Shown one piece after another: positions 35,550 to 45,260 of a stretch of 64,000 nucleotides of DNA. Within the stretch, counting starts at the first letter, position 1; each line of letters begins with the position of its first letter. The notes under the pieces were generated by a model. It did not search any database. It had not been told where the DNA came from and saw only the letters and a program-made list of their open reading frames with translations. A program made the position numbers and the translations under genes. The DNA is taken from the NCBI RefSeq assembly GCF_039830135.1, contig NZ_CP156081.1, forward strand, positions 606,001 through 670,000, written 5' to 3'. This DNA is from Defluviimonas sp. SAOS-178_SWC. Its GTDB lineage: Bacteria > Pseudomonadota > Alphaproteobacteria > Rhodobacterales > Rhodobacteraceae.

Positions 35550-36482
35550 TTAGGCGACCATCCTCGCGGAACTCGTGGAACCGAATACCTCCTCGACGTC
35601 CAGCAATCTTGGCAAAATTGCCTGCTCGTGCATCTGACTGATGAAGTCGGATATCATCTTGCGGTTCGCCTCAAGGCTGCTCGCATCCCAAGATGCGGGC
35701 AGGGCTTTTGCCGTGAACAACATTTCCTCCAACATGAAGGGTGTCGTATCGGCGTATCGGCGGCGTTTGGCCGTCCACATCTCGCGCGAACGGTCGATCA
35801 GGTCGCTCAGCGCCTGCGGGGCCCAAGGATGGGCCTGCGCAAGAGCGCGATCCATGGTCAGAACGTGAATGCCGGGAACATAACCGACAGCATCGAAATT
35901 GGCCAGCTGCGCGGCCCGGCAATCGGGAATCGATTGGCGAAACTCGGAACTCCGCGAGAAGAAGCCTGCCGGCATGAAAGGCGTGAACACCGCGTCCAGC
36001 CATCCACGCGACAAGCTGTCCATCATCGGCTCTTCGTTCGGCATAGGCTCGATCCGGCCTGGCAGGCCAAACCTGCCCAAGCGATCTTGTATCGGATGGT
36101 CGGCGGTCAGGCGTCCGGCATACCAGTAGGCATCCTCCGTCTGGATGCCCGCATGCCGCAGGATCGCCCGGGTCCACGTATTGCCGGTGTCCTGCCATCC
36201 GGTCACACCAATACGACAACCGGCAAGGGACTCGATCGTCGTCAACGGACTGTCGGCCCGGGTTATGATGCACGCATGGCGGAAGCCGCGCATAAGAAAG
36301 TTGGGGATGGCGTCGGTGGTGGCCTCACCCTGCGCCAAGGTCGTCAGATGGCGGCTGAAAGAAGCTTCGCCCGCGTTGTAGGGCGATGCGCCACCGATCT
36401 CGACTGGCATGGTCGCGATGCGATCCACCTCGACCGTCAGATCGGGCGACTTCACATCGCCCAGAATCAGCGGTGCCAGCAT
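35550..36482 (-). CDS. Orphan substrate-binding protein (phthalate-decarboxylase/NMT1-like fold)
   Basis: 310 aa from the ATG at 36482. Segments such as YNAGEASFSRHL, PNFLMRGFRHACIITRADSPL (in parts) and GVTGWQDTGNTWTRAILRH (in parts) resemble the 4,5-dihydroxyphthalate decarboxylase-like and NMT1/nitrate-type binding proteins. No signal peptide is visible, suggesting a cytoplasmic enzyme or a truncated N-terminus; the open frame upstream runs through the neighbouring gene's antisense and is not coding. First gene of the degenerate minus-strand operon, 25 bases before the broken amino-acid binding-protein gene. Confidence 0.65.
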   Translation of the reverse strand: MLAPLILGDVKSPDLTVEVDRIATMPVEIGGASPYNAGEASFSRHLTTLAQGEATTDAIPNFLMRGFRHACIITRADSPLTTIESLAGCRIGVTGWQDTGNTWTRAILRHAGIQTEDAYWYAGRLTADHPIQDRLGRFGLPGRIEPMPNEEPMMDSLSRGWLDAVFTPFMPAGFFSRSSEFRQSIPDCRAAQLANFDAVGYVPGIHVLTMDRALAQAHPWAPQALSDLIDRSREMWTAKRRRYADTTPFMLEEMLFTAKALPASWDASSLEANRKMISDFISQMHEQAILPRLLDVEEVFGSTSSARMVA

Positions 36483-36501
36483 AGCGCCCCGCCCTTTTCG
36501 G

Positions 36502-37578
36502 GTGTCGGCCCAGGGGCACTTTTCTCCCAGTACGCGCAACCTGACGCTGTCGGTGCCAGACCTGGCGTTGCTGCCAGAACTGGATCGCGCGCTGTTGCAC
36601 GGCGCGCGATCAGAGAACCTCAACAGCTACGAACGGGTGCGCACTCTGCCCGAACTCGAACAGGCGCTCAGACCGTCATGGCCATTCAAATCGGCGGCCA
36701 TGCTTGCGACCAACGGCGGCTACAATGCCGTTTACCTGTCGCTACACGCGCTCGTTCCGCCCGGCTCCGCGGTTGCGGTGGAGATGCCCGCCTCCATGCG
36801 GCTGCTGGACATTCTGGAAGATCTGGGCGCGCGGATCATTCCAGTCGCAAGCGATCGGTTCGGCCCTGAACCGGCAGCGCTCGGGACCGCCCTGGCGCAG
36901 GATCCGGTGGCGTTCGTATTCCAGCCCGTCCTCAGCTCTGTGACGGGACATTACTGCACTGTGGAACGGTTGAGCGAATTGGGCGACGTTCTGGCCGCCA
37001 GCGAAACCTTGATCATTGAGGACGACGGGCCGGGTGACATCGCGATGGCGCCGTCCCAGTCGCTGGGTGACCGTTTGCCGGATCGGGTCATACATATCCG
37101 TTCGTTCTCCAAATCCTACGGGCCGGATTTGCGGATGGCGGTTCTGTCCGCCTCCGAAACGTTGGTGGATCAGGTGCAGTCCTATCGTGCTTTCAGTGCC
37201 GGCTGGACCAGTCGCATCCTGCAATCGGCCGTGGCCTGGCTCGTGGGCGATGAGGCGACGCGCAGCGCAGTCCGAACGGCCGGACAGATTTACCGCAATC
37301 GGCGAAACATGTTTGCGCAGGCCCTACGCGACCGCGGTATCGACGTGCCCGATGGCGGCGGGCTCAGCATTTATCTGCCGGTCCATGCCGAAACCTTCGC
37401 GCTGATCACCCTGGCAGCCCACGGCGTCTCCGCCCTTCCGGGCGAAAGCTTTTCACTTGCCCCGACGGGGCATGTACGGCTGGCGACCGGGCGGCTGACC
37501 CAAGCAGAATTACCGGCGTTGGCCGATATCGCCCGCCTTGCCGCCGCCGAACCCTTCGAGATCGGCACGAGTCCCTAG
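36502..37578 (+). pseudogene. MocR-type regulator remnant: aminotransferase domain without HTH
   Basis: The frame (GTG at 36502, about 358 aa) encodes a class I aminotransferase-like domain typical of MocR/GntR regulators: NLTLSVPDLALLPELDRAL, SYERVRTLPELEQAL, MLATNGGYNAVYLSLHAL, and IRSFSKSYGPDLRM around the PLP lysine. The winged-helix GntR domain and linker that should precede it (about 100 residues) are missing, and the 5' end abuts the start of the divergent binding-protein gene. It is therefore probably a truncated MocR regulator of the divergent operon. A free-standing aminotransferase is less likely because it begins abruptly within the domain. Confidence 0.65.
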
Positions 37579-37590
37579 CTGTCTGATCCC

Positions 37591-37624
37591 ATGGATCAAT
37601 GGTTCGATCCATTCGCTTGAATGG
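37591..37624. promoter_or_regulatory. Two overlapping inverted repeats after the MocR remnant
   Basis: ATGGATC...GATCCAT (37591-37612, 8-base spacer) overlaps CCATTC-GCTT-GAATGG (37609-37624, perfect). They lie 13-46 bases after the MocR stop. They may be an operator or a degenerate terminator. The rest of the gap to 38048 (about 420 bases) shows no convincing gene. Confidence 0.3.
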
Positions 37625-38048
37625 AAGGAAGCACCAAGGGGCAAGGTCGTCACGGCTGCGCCATGACAAAGCATGCGATCAGAGCAACCGTACGGGGATC
37701 GCAAGTCTCGACCGCAGCGATAAGCCGGGAGTTGGACAACAATCCGAAGGCCGTCGCCAAGTGACGGCTCCGTTAAACAATACGGGGGATACCCTTGCCC
37801 TATCCGGTTTTCAGGGGCGCACGGAATCGCAAGCGGTATTGTTGGCTCTGTCGGAAGAACCTGGGTTTAGCCGGGGCAGGGCGCCAGCTGGTGTTCAGGC
37901 TCGGTCAAGCCCAGACCCATTGAGTGGTTCAAGGCACGCCGATCCGGCATGTCCCGTCAACGGCCGGGTTTGCCAGACGAGCGGCGACGCACTAACCTAT
38001 CCGGCGAGGAGGCCCGGAATCTCGAAGAAGAAGAACCATATCGATACC

Positions 38049-38975
38049 GTGGTCAAGGCGGTGACATCCGGTTCGGCGGCGGCGCGGTCGGGCTTGGCGG
38101 CGTCGTGGCACCGGTCGATGGAACACCATCATCTCGACCCGGCGCGTGTGCAATCGGCGCGGCGGCTCGGCGGGGAGGAACTGGACGAGCGCCGCGCCCG
38201 GCTTGACCGGTTCCTGCTGGTCGCGGCGCCCAAGCTCGACCATCTCTTCGGGCTCGTCGGCAATTCCGGTTGCGGTGTGCTCCTGACCGACGAAAGCGGT
38301 ATCGTTCTGGATCAGCGCTGCACCGACGCGGATGCGTCGGTTTTCGATAGCTGGGGCCTGTCACTCGGCGCCGACTGGAGCGAGGCGAGCGAGGGCACGA
38401 ACGGGATCGGCACCTGCCTGACCGAGCGGCGACAGATCACCATCCACCGCGACGAACATTTCCTCGCCCGCAACATCGGGATGAGCTGCATCGACGCGCC
38501 GATCTTTGGCGACGACGGCCGGCTCCTTGCCGCGCTCGACGTCTCGTCCGCGCGGGCCGATCAGACGGCGTCTTACAACCGGCTGATCGGCGCGATGGTC
38601 GCGCAAACCGCCCGCGCGATCGAGGCCGATTATTTCCGGGCGTCCTTTCCCAGGACTCGGATCGTGGTCGCCGACGGCGGCGATGCGGATGCCGCCGTCT
38701 TGCTGGCGCTGGACGGCGACGATCTGGTTGTCGGCGCGACACGCGCCGCACGTCGCGTCTTCGGGCTCGAGGCGCAGGGAGACCTGCGGCCACGCCCGGC
38801 CTCCGACCTTCTTGGCCGCGACGATGGCCCCTCGGGGTTCGAAAAGGCCGAACGGGCCGCGGTGATGCGCGCGCTCGCACGCGCCGACGGCAACGTTTCC
38901 GAAGCGGCGCGGGCGCTTGGCGTCGGCCGCGCAACGCTGTACCGGCGCATGAAACGGCTCGGCATCGCGGATTGA
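38049..38975 (+). CDS. AcoR/Fis-type regulator: GAF domain plus HTH_8, without AAA domain
   Basis: 308 aa from a GTG. An N-terminal helical segment (SWHRSMEHHHLDP) precedes a GAF-like sensor (about residues 50-200, with EGTNGIGTCL and NIGMSCIDAPIFGDDG in parts) and, after a linker, a Fis/HTH_8 DNA-binding domain at the C-terminus (NVSEAARALGVGRATLYRRM in parts). The central sigma54-interacting AAA domain of full AcoR regulators is absent, so it should act with the housekeeping sigma factor. Homologues begin a few residues further upstream; no ATG survives there, so the start is uncertain. It is followed by an operator-like palindrome and the aldehyde dehydrogenase gene. Confidence 0.8.
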   Translation: MVKAVTSGSAAARSGLAASWHRSMEHHHLDPARVQSARRLGGEELDERRARLDRFLLVAAPKLDHLFGLVGNSGCGVLLTDESGIVLDQRCTDADASVFDSWGLSLGADWSEASEGTNGIGTCLTERRQITIHRDEHFLARNIGMSCIDAPIFGDDGRLLAALDVSSARADQTASYNRLIGAMVAQTARAIEADYFRASFPRTRIVVADGGDADAAVLLALDGDDLVVGATRAARRVFGLEAQGDLRPRPASDLLGRDDGPSGFEKAERAAVMRALARADGNVSEAARALGVGRATLYRRMKRLGIAD

Positions 38976-38985
38976 TCCGGCGGCC

Positions 38986-39003
38986 TGTCTCAGTTCTGAG
39001 ACA
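38986..39003. promoter_or_regulatory. Perfect 18-base palindrome, probable AcoR/Fis operator
   Basis: TGTCTCAG-TT-CTGAGACA, 11 bases after the regulator stop and about 100 bases before the dehydrogenase start. Fis-type HTH domains of AcoR-like proteins bind short dyads of this kind. It most likely activates the aldehyde dehydrogenase in response to the regulator's GAF ligand. Confidence 0.6.
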
Positions 39004-39103
39004 GGTTCGACATACCGGCCCCTCCCGCCCGGCTGACAGGAAAGGACCGATTCGACAAATCTCCCCCATCCGGGCCGAGGACCCGGTTTAAGGAGGAGAT
39101 CCC

Positions 39104-40624
<1,521 letters not shown>

Positions 40625-40639
40625 GGCCGCCGGGAAAAT

Positions 40640-40669
40640 ATCGGGATGCGCCTGAAAGCGCATCCCGAT
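40640..40669 (+). terminator. Terminator-like hairpin after aldehyde dehydrogenase
   Basis: ATCGGGATGCGC pairs perfectly with GCGCATCCCGAT around a CTGAAA loop. Flanking GAAAATA (40634-40640) and TATTTTC (40675-40681) could extend the stem. It starts 16 bases after the stop codon; the T-run is weak. The remaining 240 bases to the next gene probably hold the promoter of the kinase operon, but no clear box is visible. Confidence 0.7.
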
Positions 40670-40907
40670 TCCAGTATTTTCATGTCGGCCCGGACCGGCA
40701 TGCAAGAGTTGCGGCGACGAAGCTCAACTGACGGCTCGAAGCTGGACAGACGCGCACCAATCGGAAGAGTTTTTGCGATTTTGTTCCCGGCTGGCCAACA
40801 TTCACCAGTTTGTTGCCATCATTCGGGCGCATTTCCTGACGACTGTGGCGAATAGTTGACGGCCTCCGGGCATCGCATTTCTGTCACCACGCATCCAGGG
40901 AACAGAA

Positions 40908-42275
40908 TTGGACAAGTCGCCGAACAAAGACGTTGTCGATCAACCCGATATCTTCGGGGACGAGTTGTCGCCGGGAACGGAACTGTGCGGCGGGCAATAC
41001 ACGATCGACTCCTATCTGAATTCCGGCGGATTCGGGGTCACCTACCTTGCGCGCGACAGCCTCGGCCGGAAAATCGTCATCAAGGAGTGTTTCCCCGGAG
41101 CGATCTGCTGCCGTACGCGGCAGACCGTGCGGCTTCGCTCGAAGGGCGGGGAGCAGGAATTCGGCAAGATCCTCGAGCTTTTTGAAAAGGAAGCGCGCGC
41201 CCTGTCGGAACTGCAGCATCCCTACATCGTCGGCGTCCACCAGATCTTCAAGGACAACGACACCGCCTACATGGCGCTCGACTTCATCGACGGGCGCGAC
41301 CTCCTCCAGGTGATCGAGACGGAGCCGGGCCGGCTGAGCCCCGCAGTGATCAAGGATCTCCTGCTCAAGGTGCTCGATGCCGTAGCTTATATGCACGACA
41401 ACGACATACTGCACCGCGACATTTCCCCCGACAACATCCTGCTCGAAGCCGACAATTCGCCGGTCCTGATCGATTTTGGCGCGGCGCGCGAAAGCGCGAC
41501 GCAAGTGAGCCGGGTGCTCTCGAAGGTGCTGACCGTCAAGGACGGCTACTCGCCGCAGGAATTCTACCTTGCCGGCAGCGAACAGGCCTATTCCAGCGAT
41601 CTCTACGCGCTGGCCGCGACATTCTATCACCTGGTGTCGGGCAAGGCACCGCCCAGCAGCCAGGTGCGGCTTGCTGCGGCGGCGAAAAAGCAGAAAGACC
41701 CGCTCGAACCGCTGACCCCGCAAACCGTCAGGGGCTATGACCGCTATTTCCTCGAGGCCATCAACCGTTGCCTCAGCATATTCCCGGCCGAACGGCTCCA
41801 GAATGCGCGGGAATGGCGCGACCTGATCGACACTGAACGTCGCAAGCGCCTGCTGCTGGAACAGGCCCAGAACGACCGCGAGATGGAAAAGCGGGTTGCG
41901 CAACTCGTGCAGGATTTCGAGCATCAGGCGCAGTTGGAGCCGTCTGTTGCCGCGCCGCGTGAATCATCCGAGCCACGGGCCGGGGCGGGCGTTACGGCCC
42001 GGCGGGTGCTGGCGACCTCCGGACGCGGCAGCGCCCGGGAAGACAAAACCGCTCGTGGCAAAACCGATCCGGAGCCGGAGACCTATGCGGACATTCCGGC
42101 TTCGTCGATGTGGAATGTCGTCCCGGTCGACGATCCGGCCGATGAGCCAGAGATCGAAGAAGTCGAAAGCCCAGAACTCCCAGATACGGCGTTCAACCGT
42201 TTCTTCGCCGGCTCACGTGTTTTGCGCATCTTCGGGGTCACCGTCGGCCCAAGACTGAAAGAGGTGAGAAGGTGA
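40908..42275 (+). CDS. Ser/Thr protein kinase, first gene of the GTPase operon
   Basis: 455 aa, TTG start preceded by CCAGGG. A Hanks-type kinase domain spans residues 30-315: Gly loop LNSGGFGVTY, Lys59 (VIKECFP), Glu95, HRD at 169-171 with Asn176, and DFG at 189-191, so it should be active. A basic/coiled linker (about 320-350) and an acidic tail follow, with the segment MWNVVPVDDP and a short C-terminal RVLRIFGVTVGPR. No transmembrane helix is evident, so it is probably cytoplasmic or recruited. Four-base overlap with the FHA gene. Its targets are probably the neighbouring FHA protein and the GTPases, by analogy with kinase/FHA/PP2C triads. Confidence 0.9.
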   Translation: MDKSPNKDVVDQPDIFGDELSPGTELCGGQYTIDSYLNSGGFGVTYLARDSLGRKIVIKECFPGAICCRTRQTVRLRSKGGEQEFGKILELFEKEARALSELQHPYIVGVHQIFKDNDTAYMALDFIDGRDLLQVIETEPGRLSPAVIKDLLLKVLDAVAYMHDNDILHRDISPDNILLEADNSPVLIDFGAARESATQVSRVLSKVLTVKDGYSPQEFYLAGSEQAYSSDLYALAATFYHLVSGKAPPSSQVRLAAAAKKQKDPLEPLTPQTVRGYDRYFLEAINRCLSIFPAERLQNAREWRDLIDTERRKRLLLEQAQNDREMEKRVAQLVQDFEHQAQLEPSVAAPRESSEPRAGAGVTARRVLATSGRGSAREDKTARGKTDPEPETYADIPASSMWNVVPVDDPADEPEIEEVESPELPDTAFNRFFAGSRVLRIFGVTVGPRLKEVRR

Positions 42276-43144
42276 GATCTCTGAGGGACGTCATCGTGCG
42301 CAAACGACCCCTGCCGCCGTCCGAGAAGACGCGCGATACGGGTGATGCGGAACAGGTTTCCGATTTCTTCGATCTCGTTGCCATGCGCGAGAAGCTCCAG
42401 GAACCCGACGGCGCCGGGGAACAGACGACGGGGTCGCGTGCCGATCCGCCGCAGGAGGAGGCGTCGGTAGAGGCCGAAGCGCCCGCCAGCCCCGCCACGA
42501 AGAAGCAGATATGGGACATCGAGCCGGACGAACGCGACGAGGATACGGCCCGCTTGGCGCAAAGGCCGCAGAGGCGTGCGCCCGAGGGTCGGCATGCGGA
42601 TGAAATGCTGCCGGCACGGGCCCTGACGGGGCTGGAACGCGACGGCGGCAAAGGCCCCGCGCTCACTGGCGCGGCGCGGGTGAAGACGCGGATCATCGGT
42701 TTCCACGCCGGCGGCGCTGAAAACGACGTCTTCGCCGCCGACCGGGCAACGCCGTCCGCGAGAGGCCAATATCCGGTCGGCTGGCTGGTGGTGGTCGACG
42801 GTCCGGGACGGGGCGCGTCGTTCACGATCGGGACGGGCGTCTCGACCATCGGTCGTGGCGCGGACCAGACGGTTTGCCTCGATTTCGGCGACACCAGCGT
42901 CTCGCGCGAGAACCACGCCCTGGTCGCCTACGATGACGAGCAGAACAAGTTCTTCGTCGGACATGGCGGCAAGTCGAACATCGTTCGCCGGAACGGCAAC
43001 CCCGTGTTGGCGACCGAAGATCTCGCCGATGCCGACCTGATTCGGATCGGCAAGACGACCCTTCGTTTCGTGGCTTTGTGCGGACCGGATTTCACCTGGG
43101 GCCCGACGGAAGACAGGCAGGAAACCGATGCCCGGGAAGACTGA
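42272..43144 (+). CDS. FHA-domain protein
   Basis: 290 aa, GTG start overlapping the kinase stop. A long polar, probably disordered N-terminal region (residues 1-165) contains VSDFFDLVAMREKL, IWDIEPDERDED and TRIIGFHAG; the C-terminal FHA domain (170-270) has the STIGRG, SVSRENHALV and GKTTLRF strands that bind phosphothreonine peptides. It is likely the phospho-dependent adaptor of the operon, possibly phosphorylated in its tail by the kinase. The IWDIEP motif echoes MWNVVP in the kinase tail. It overlaps the phosphatase gene by 17 bases. Confidence 0.88.
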   Translation: MRSLRDVIVRKRPLPPSEKTRDTGDAEQVSDFFDLVAMREKLQEPDGAGEQTTGSRADPPQEEASVEAEAPASPATKKQIWDIEPDERDEDTARLAQRPQRRAPEGRHADEMLPARALTGLERDGGKGPALTGAARVKTRIIGFHAGGAENDVFAADRATPSARGQYPVGWLVVVDGPGRGASFTIGTGVSTIGRGADQTVCLDFGDTSVSRENHALVAYDDEQNKFFVGHGGKSNIVRRNGNPVLATEDLADADLIRIGKTTLRFVALCGPDFTWGPTEDRQETDARED

Positions 43145-44024
43145 GATTGCGATCGACGCCGCGTCGGCGCTGTGTCTCGGCGCGCGGTCTCGTCAGGAGG
43201 ACGCGCTCGCGACCTCGTTCTCGCTGGGCTCCGAACTCGGTTTTGCGGTGCTGTCGGACGGTATGGGCGGACATGCCGCCGGGGATGTGGCGAGCCGGAT
43301 CATCGTCGCCGAGATCTTCGCCGAGCTGACGCTCGGGGTTGACGATCCCGGCTTGGCCGAAGCCGAATTGCCGGAGCTTCTGCGCAGCGCGGCAAACGTC
43401 GCGAACCGCCGCATCCGCGCGCGGATCGACGCGGCGCCCGAGACCGCCGGGATGGGCGGCACGGTGATCGTGGTCGTTGTGATCGAGGACCGTCTCTACT
43501 GGCTGTCGGTCGGGGATTCGCCGCTCTATCTGTTTCGCGACGGGCAGCTCACGCGCCTGAACGACGACCATTCGCTTGCTCCGCAGATCGACCTGATGGT
43601 CAGGGAGGGCCTGATCGACCCGGAAGTGGGCCGCAATCACCCTCAGCGCAATTGCCTGACCTCCGCGCTGATCGGCGGCGAGATCCCTTCGATAGATTGC
43701 CCGGACCAGCCGTTCACGTTGCGGAGCGGCGATCTGGTGCTGGTCGCCAGCGACGGCCTCCAGTACCTGCCCGACGATCGGATCGCGGCGGTGCTCGGGC
43801 GGACGGGCGGCGAGCCCAGCGCCACGATTGCCGGCGCCCTGATGGCGGGTGTCACGGGGCTGGCCGACCCGGAACAAGACAACATCTCGGTCATCGTGCT
43901 GAAGGCGACCGACACGGCGGCTGAACGGCGTCTGGCGCCGATCGCCTGGTTGTCACCAGCGACCATACTGCGTGCATGGACCGGCGCGATCGCACCGGCG
44001 CGGCACCTCGGGACAAGGAGCTGA
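43128..44024 (+). CDS. PP2C-family protein phosphatase
   Basis: 298 aa. The metal-binding motifs of PPM phosphatases are present: RQED (22-25), LSDGMGGHAAGDV (from residue 42), LSVGDSPLYLF, ASDGLQYL and DNISVIVL. It should remove phosphates from Ser/Thr residues placed by the kinase, making the switch reversible. Soluble except for a slightly hydrophobic C-terminal stretch (LAPIAWLSPATILRAW). Part of the eight-gene operon; its TGA is five bases before the next start. Confidence 0.92.
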   Translation: MPGKTEIAIDAASALCLGARSRQEDALATSFSLGSELGFAVLSDGMGGHAAGDVASRIIVAEIFAELTLGVDDPGLAEAELPELLRSAANVANRRIRARIDAAPETAGMGGTVIVVVVIEDRLYWLSVGDSPLYLFRDGQLTRLNDDHSLAPQIDLMVREGLIDPEVGRNHPQRNCLTSALIGGEIPSIDCPDQPFTLRSGDLVLVASDGLQYLPDDRIAAVLGRTGGEPSATIAGALMAGVTGLADPEQDNISVIVLKATDTAAERRLAPIAWLSPATILRAWTGAIAPARHLGTRS

Positions 44025-44028
44025 TCCC

Positions 44029-45249
44029 GTGGCATCGCTCGCGCCCTGCACCTGGAAGACGCTGGACGAACTCGAGGCTGTGCTCGGCTCTGCAGCGATT
44101 CCCCCGCGGATTGCCCGAAGCTGCGAAGAGCTTGTCGAGAGACTGCGCCGTCCGGTCCGGGTGGGGCTAATCGGGTTCGAAGCCCGGCAGCGCAAGCGCC
44201 TTCTCGGCGCGCTTCTCGGGATCGAGGTTCTGCCGGACCGGATGACATGGCCCACCGTCGAGATCGGCTTTGCCGAGCGGCCGCACACCAGGGCAACGCT
44301 GGCCGACGGAAGTACCCTCGCCGCCGAAGGACTGCCGCGCGCCGAACTTCTCGGGCAGGAGCCGGTCTTCCTGAAGATCGGGGCTCCTGTCGACGCGCTG
44401 CGGCGCATGACGTTTCTTCACCTCGCGGCCGGCGAAGACGCGGAGGAACAGTCGGCTGCCTTGCGCTGGGCGGCGCGCCGGATCGACTTTGCCCTCTGGT
44501 GTACCCGCGACTTCTCCGCGCTCGAGGCCCGGATTTGGAACGCGGCCGCGCCTGAACTGAAGAACCACGCCTATCTTGTTGCCTTCGCGCCGGAAGCCGG
44601 GGCCGGCAGTCTCGGTGCCCGAACGCCGCCGGATTTCGAACGGGTGGTGTTCCTGCCGGACGAAAACGCCAATCGCGGATCCGATGATGCGGATATGAAG
44701 GCCGGCGCCCGCAGGCTTTTCGATAAGCTCGCCGCCGATATAGATGATGCCGTTGCAGAAGACCTCGATGCCGCGCGTTTGCTGCTGCGTCAGTGCGATC
44801 AGGGGATCGCCGCGCCGGGGCCGGATGCGGGCCCGACGCCCGTCGATGTCGATCGCCCGTCCCCGGTGACGGCGGATCGATCGGACATACCCGCATCGTC
44901 CGACCTCGCCGGGCTTCTTTCCGAACCGCTCCTCTATCTCAGGCGTACCTCGCGCGACCTCTTCGAGGCTTTGGAATGGCACGACGCGGACTCCCCCGAC
45001 TGGGCGGGCGACGTCCTGGAACGCTGCTGCGAAGTCACTGACGGGCTTCGGGACCGCGCTGCGGACTGGCCGGAAGACGAAGAGCCGGTGCTGGCGCTCC
45101 GGGGGATGATCGACGATGCCGCCGATATGGCGACGCTGCTCCAGATCGAGGGCGGCCCCGAGCAGGCGCAGGACGCGGCCGCGCTCCTGCTTCAACTCCG
45201 TTCCGCGTTCGAGGCAAGCCTGGTGCGTTCCGCAATGCCCCTGAATTGA
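44029..45249 (+). CDS. Degenerate GTPase-like protein (pseudo-GTPase)
   Basis: 406 aa, GTG start with AAGGAG nine bases upstream. The first 190 residues follow the pattern of the intact small GTPase encoded two genes later: RVGLIGFEARQRKRLLGALLG (in parts) sits where that protein has the P-loop GEFSAGKST, LHLAAG replaces DMPG, and FALWCTRDFSALEARIW matches AVIWCTPATQAWRQSEAAL. The Lys-Ser of the P-loop, the DxxG and the N/TKxD motif are all lost, so nucleotide hydrolysis is not expected. The C-terminal half is helical and acidic. A scaffold or regulatory partner of the real GTPases is likely. The homology is judged by eye. Confidence 0.7.
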   Translation: MASLAPCTWKTLDELEAVLGSAAIPPRIARSCEELVERLRRPVRVGLIGFEARQRKRLLGALLGIEVLPDRMTWPTVEIGFAERPHTRATLADGSTLAAEGLPRAELLGQEPVFLKIGAPVDALRRMTFLHLAAGEDAEEQSAALRWAARRIDFALWCTRDFSALEARIWNAAAPELKNHAYLVAFAPEAGAGSLGARTPPDFERVVFLPDENANRGSDDADMKAGARRLFDKLAADIDDAVAEDLDAARLLLRQCDQGIAAPGPDAGPTPVDVDRPSPVTADRSDIPASSDLAGLLSEPLLYLRRTSRDLFEALEWHDADSPDWAGDVLERCCEVTDGLRDRAADWPEDEEPVLALRGMIDDAADMATLLQIEGGPEQAQDAAALLLQLRSAFEASLVRSAMPLN

Positions 45250-45260
45250 GGAGATCGACG

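Noticed and set aside
37844..37865. Possible IS6/IS5-like terminal repeat (GGCTCTGTCGG...)
   Set aside because: Only the first seven or eight bases resemble such ends; no partner repeat or transposase was found.
40908..44024. Type VI secretion regulatory triad (PpkA/PppA/Fha)
   Set aside because: The kinase-FHA-PP2C set alone resembles it, but no tss/tag, ClpV, Hcp, VgrG or IcmF gene is in the window and the operon continues with GTPases instead.
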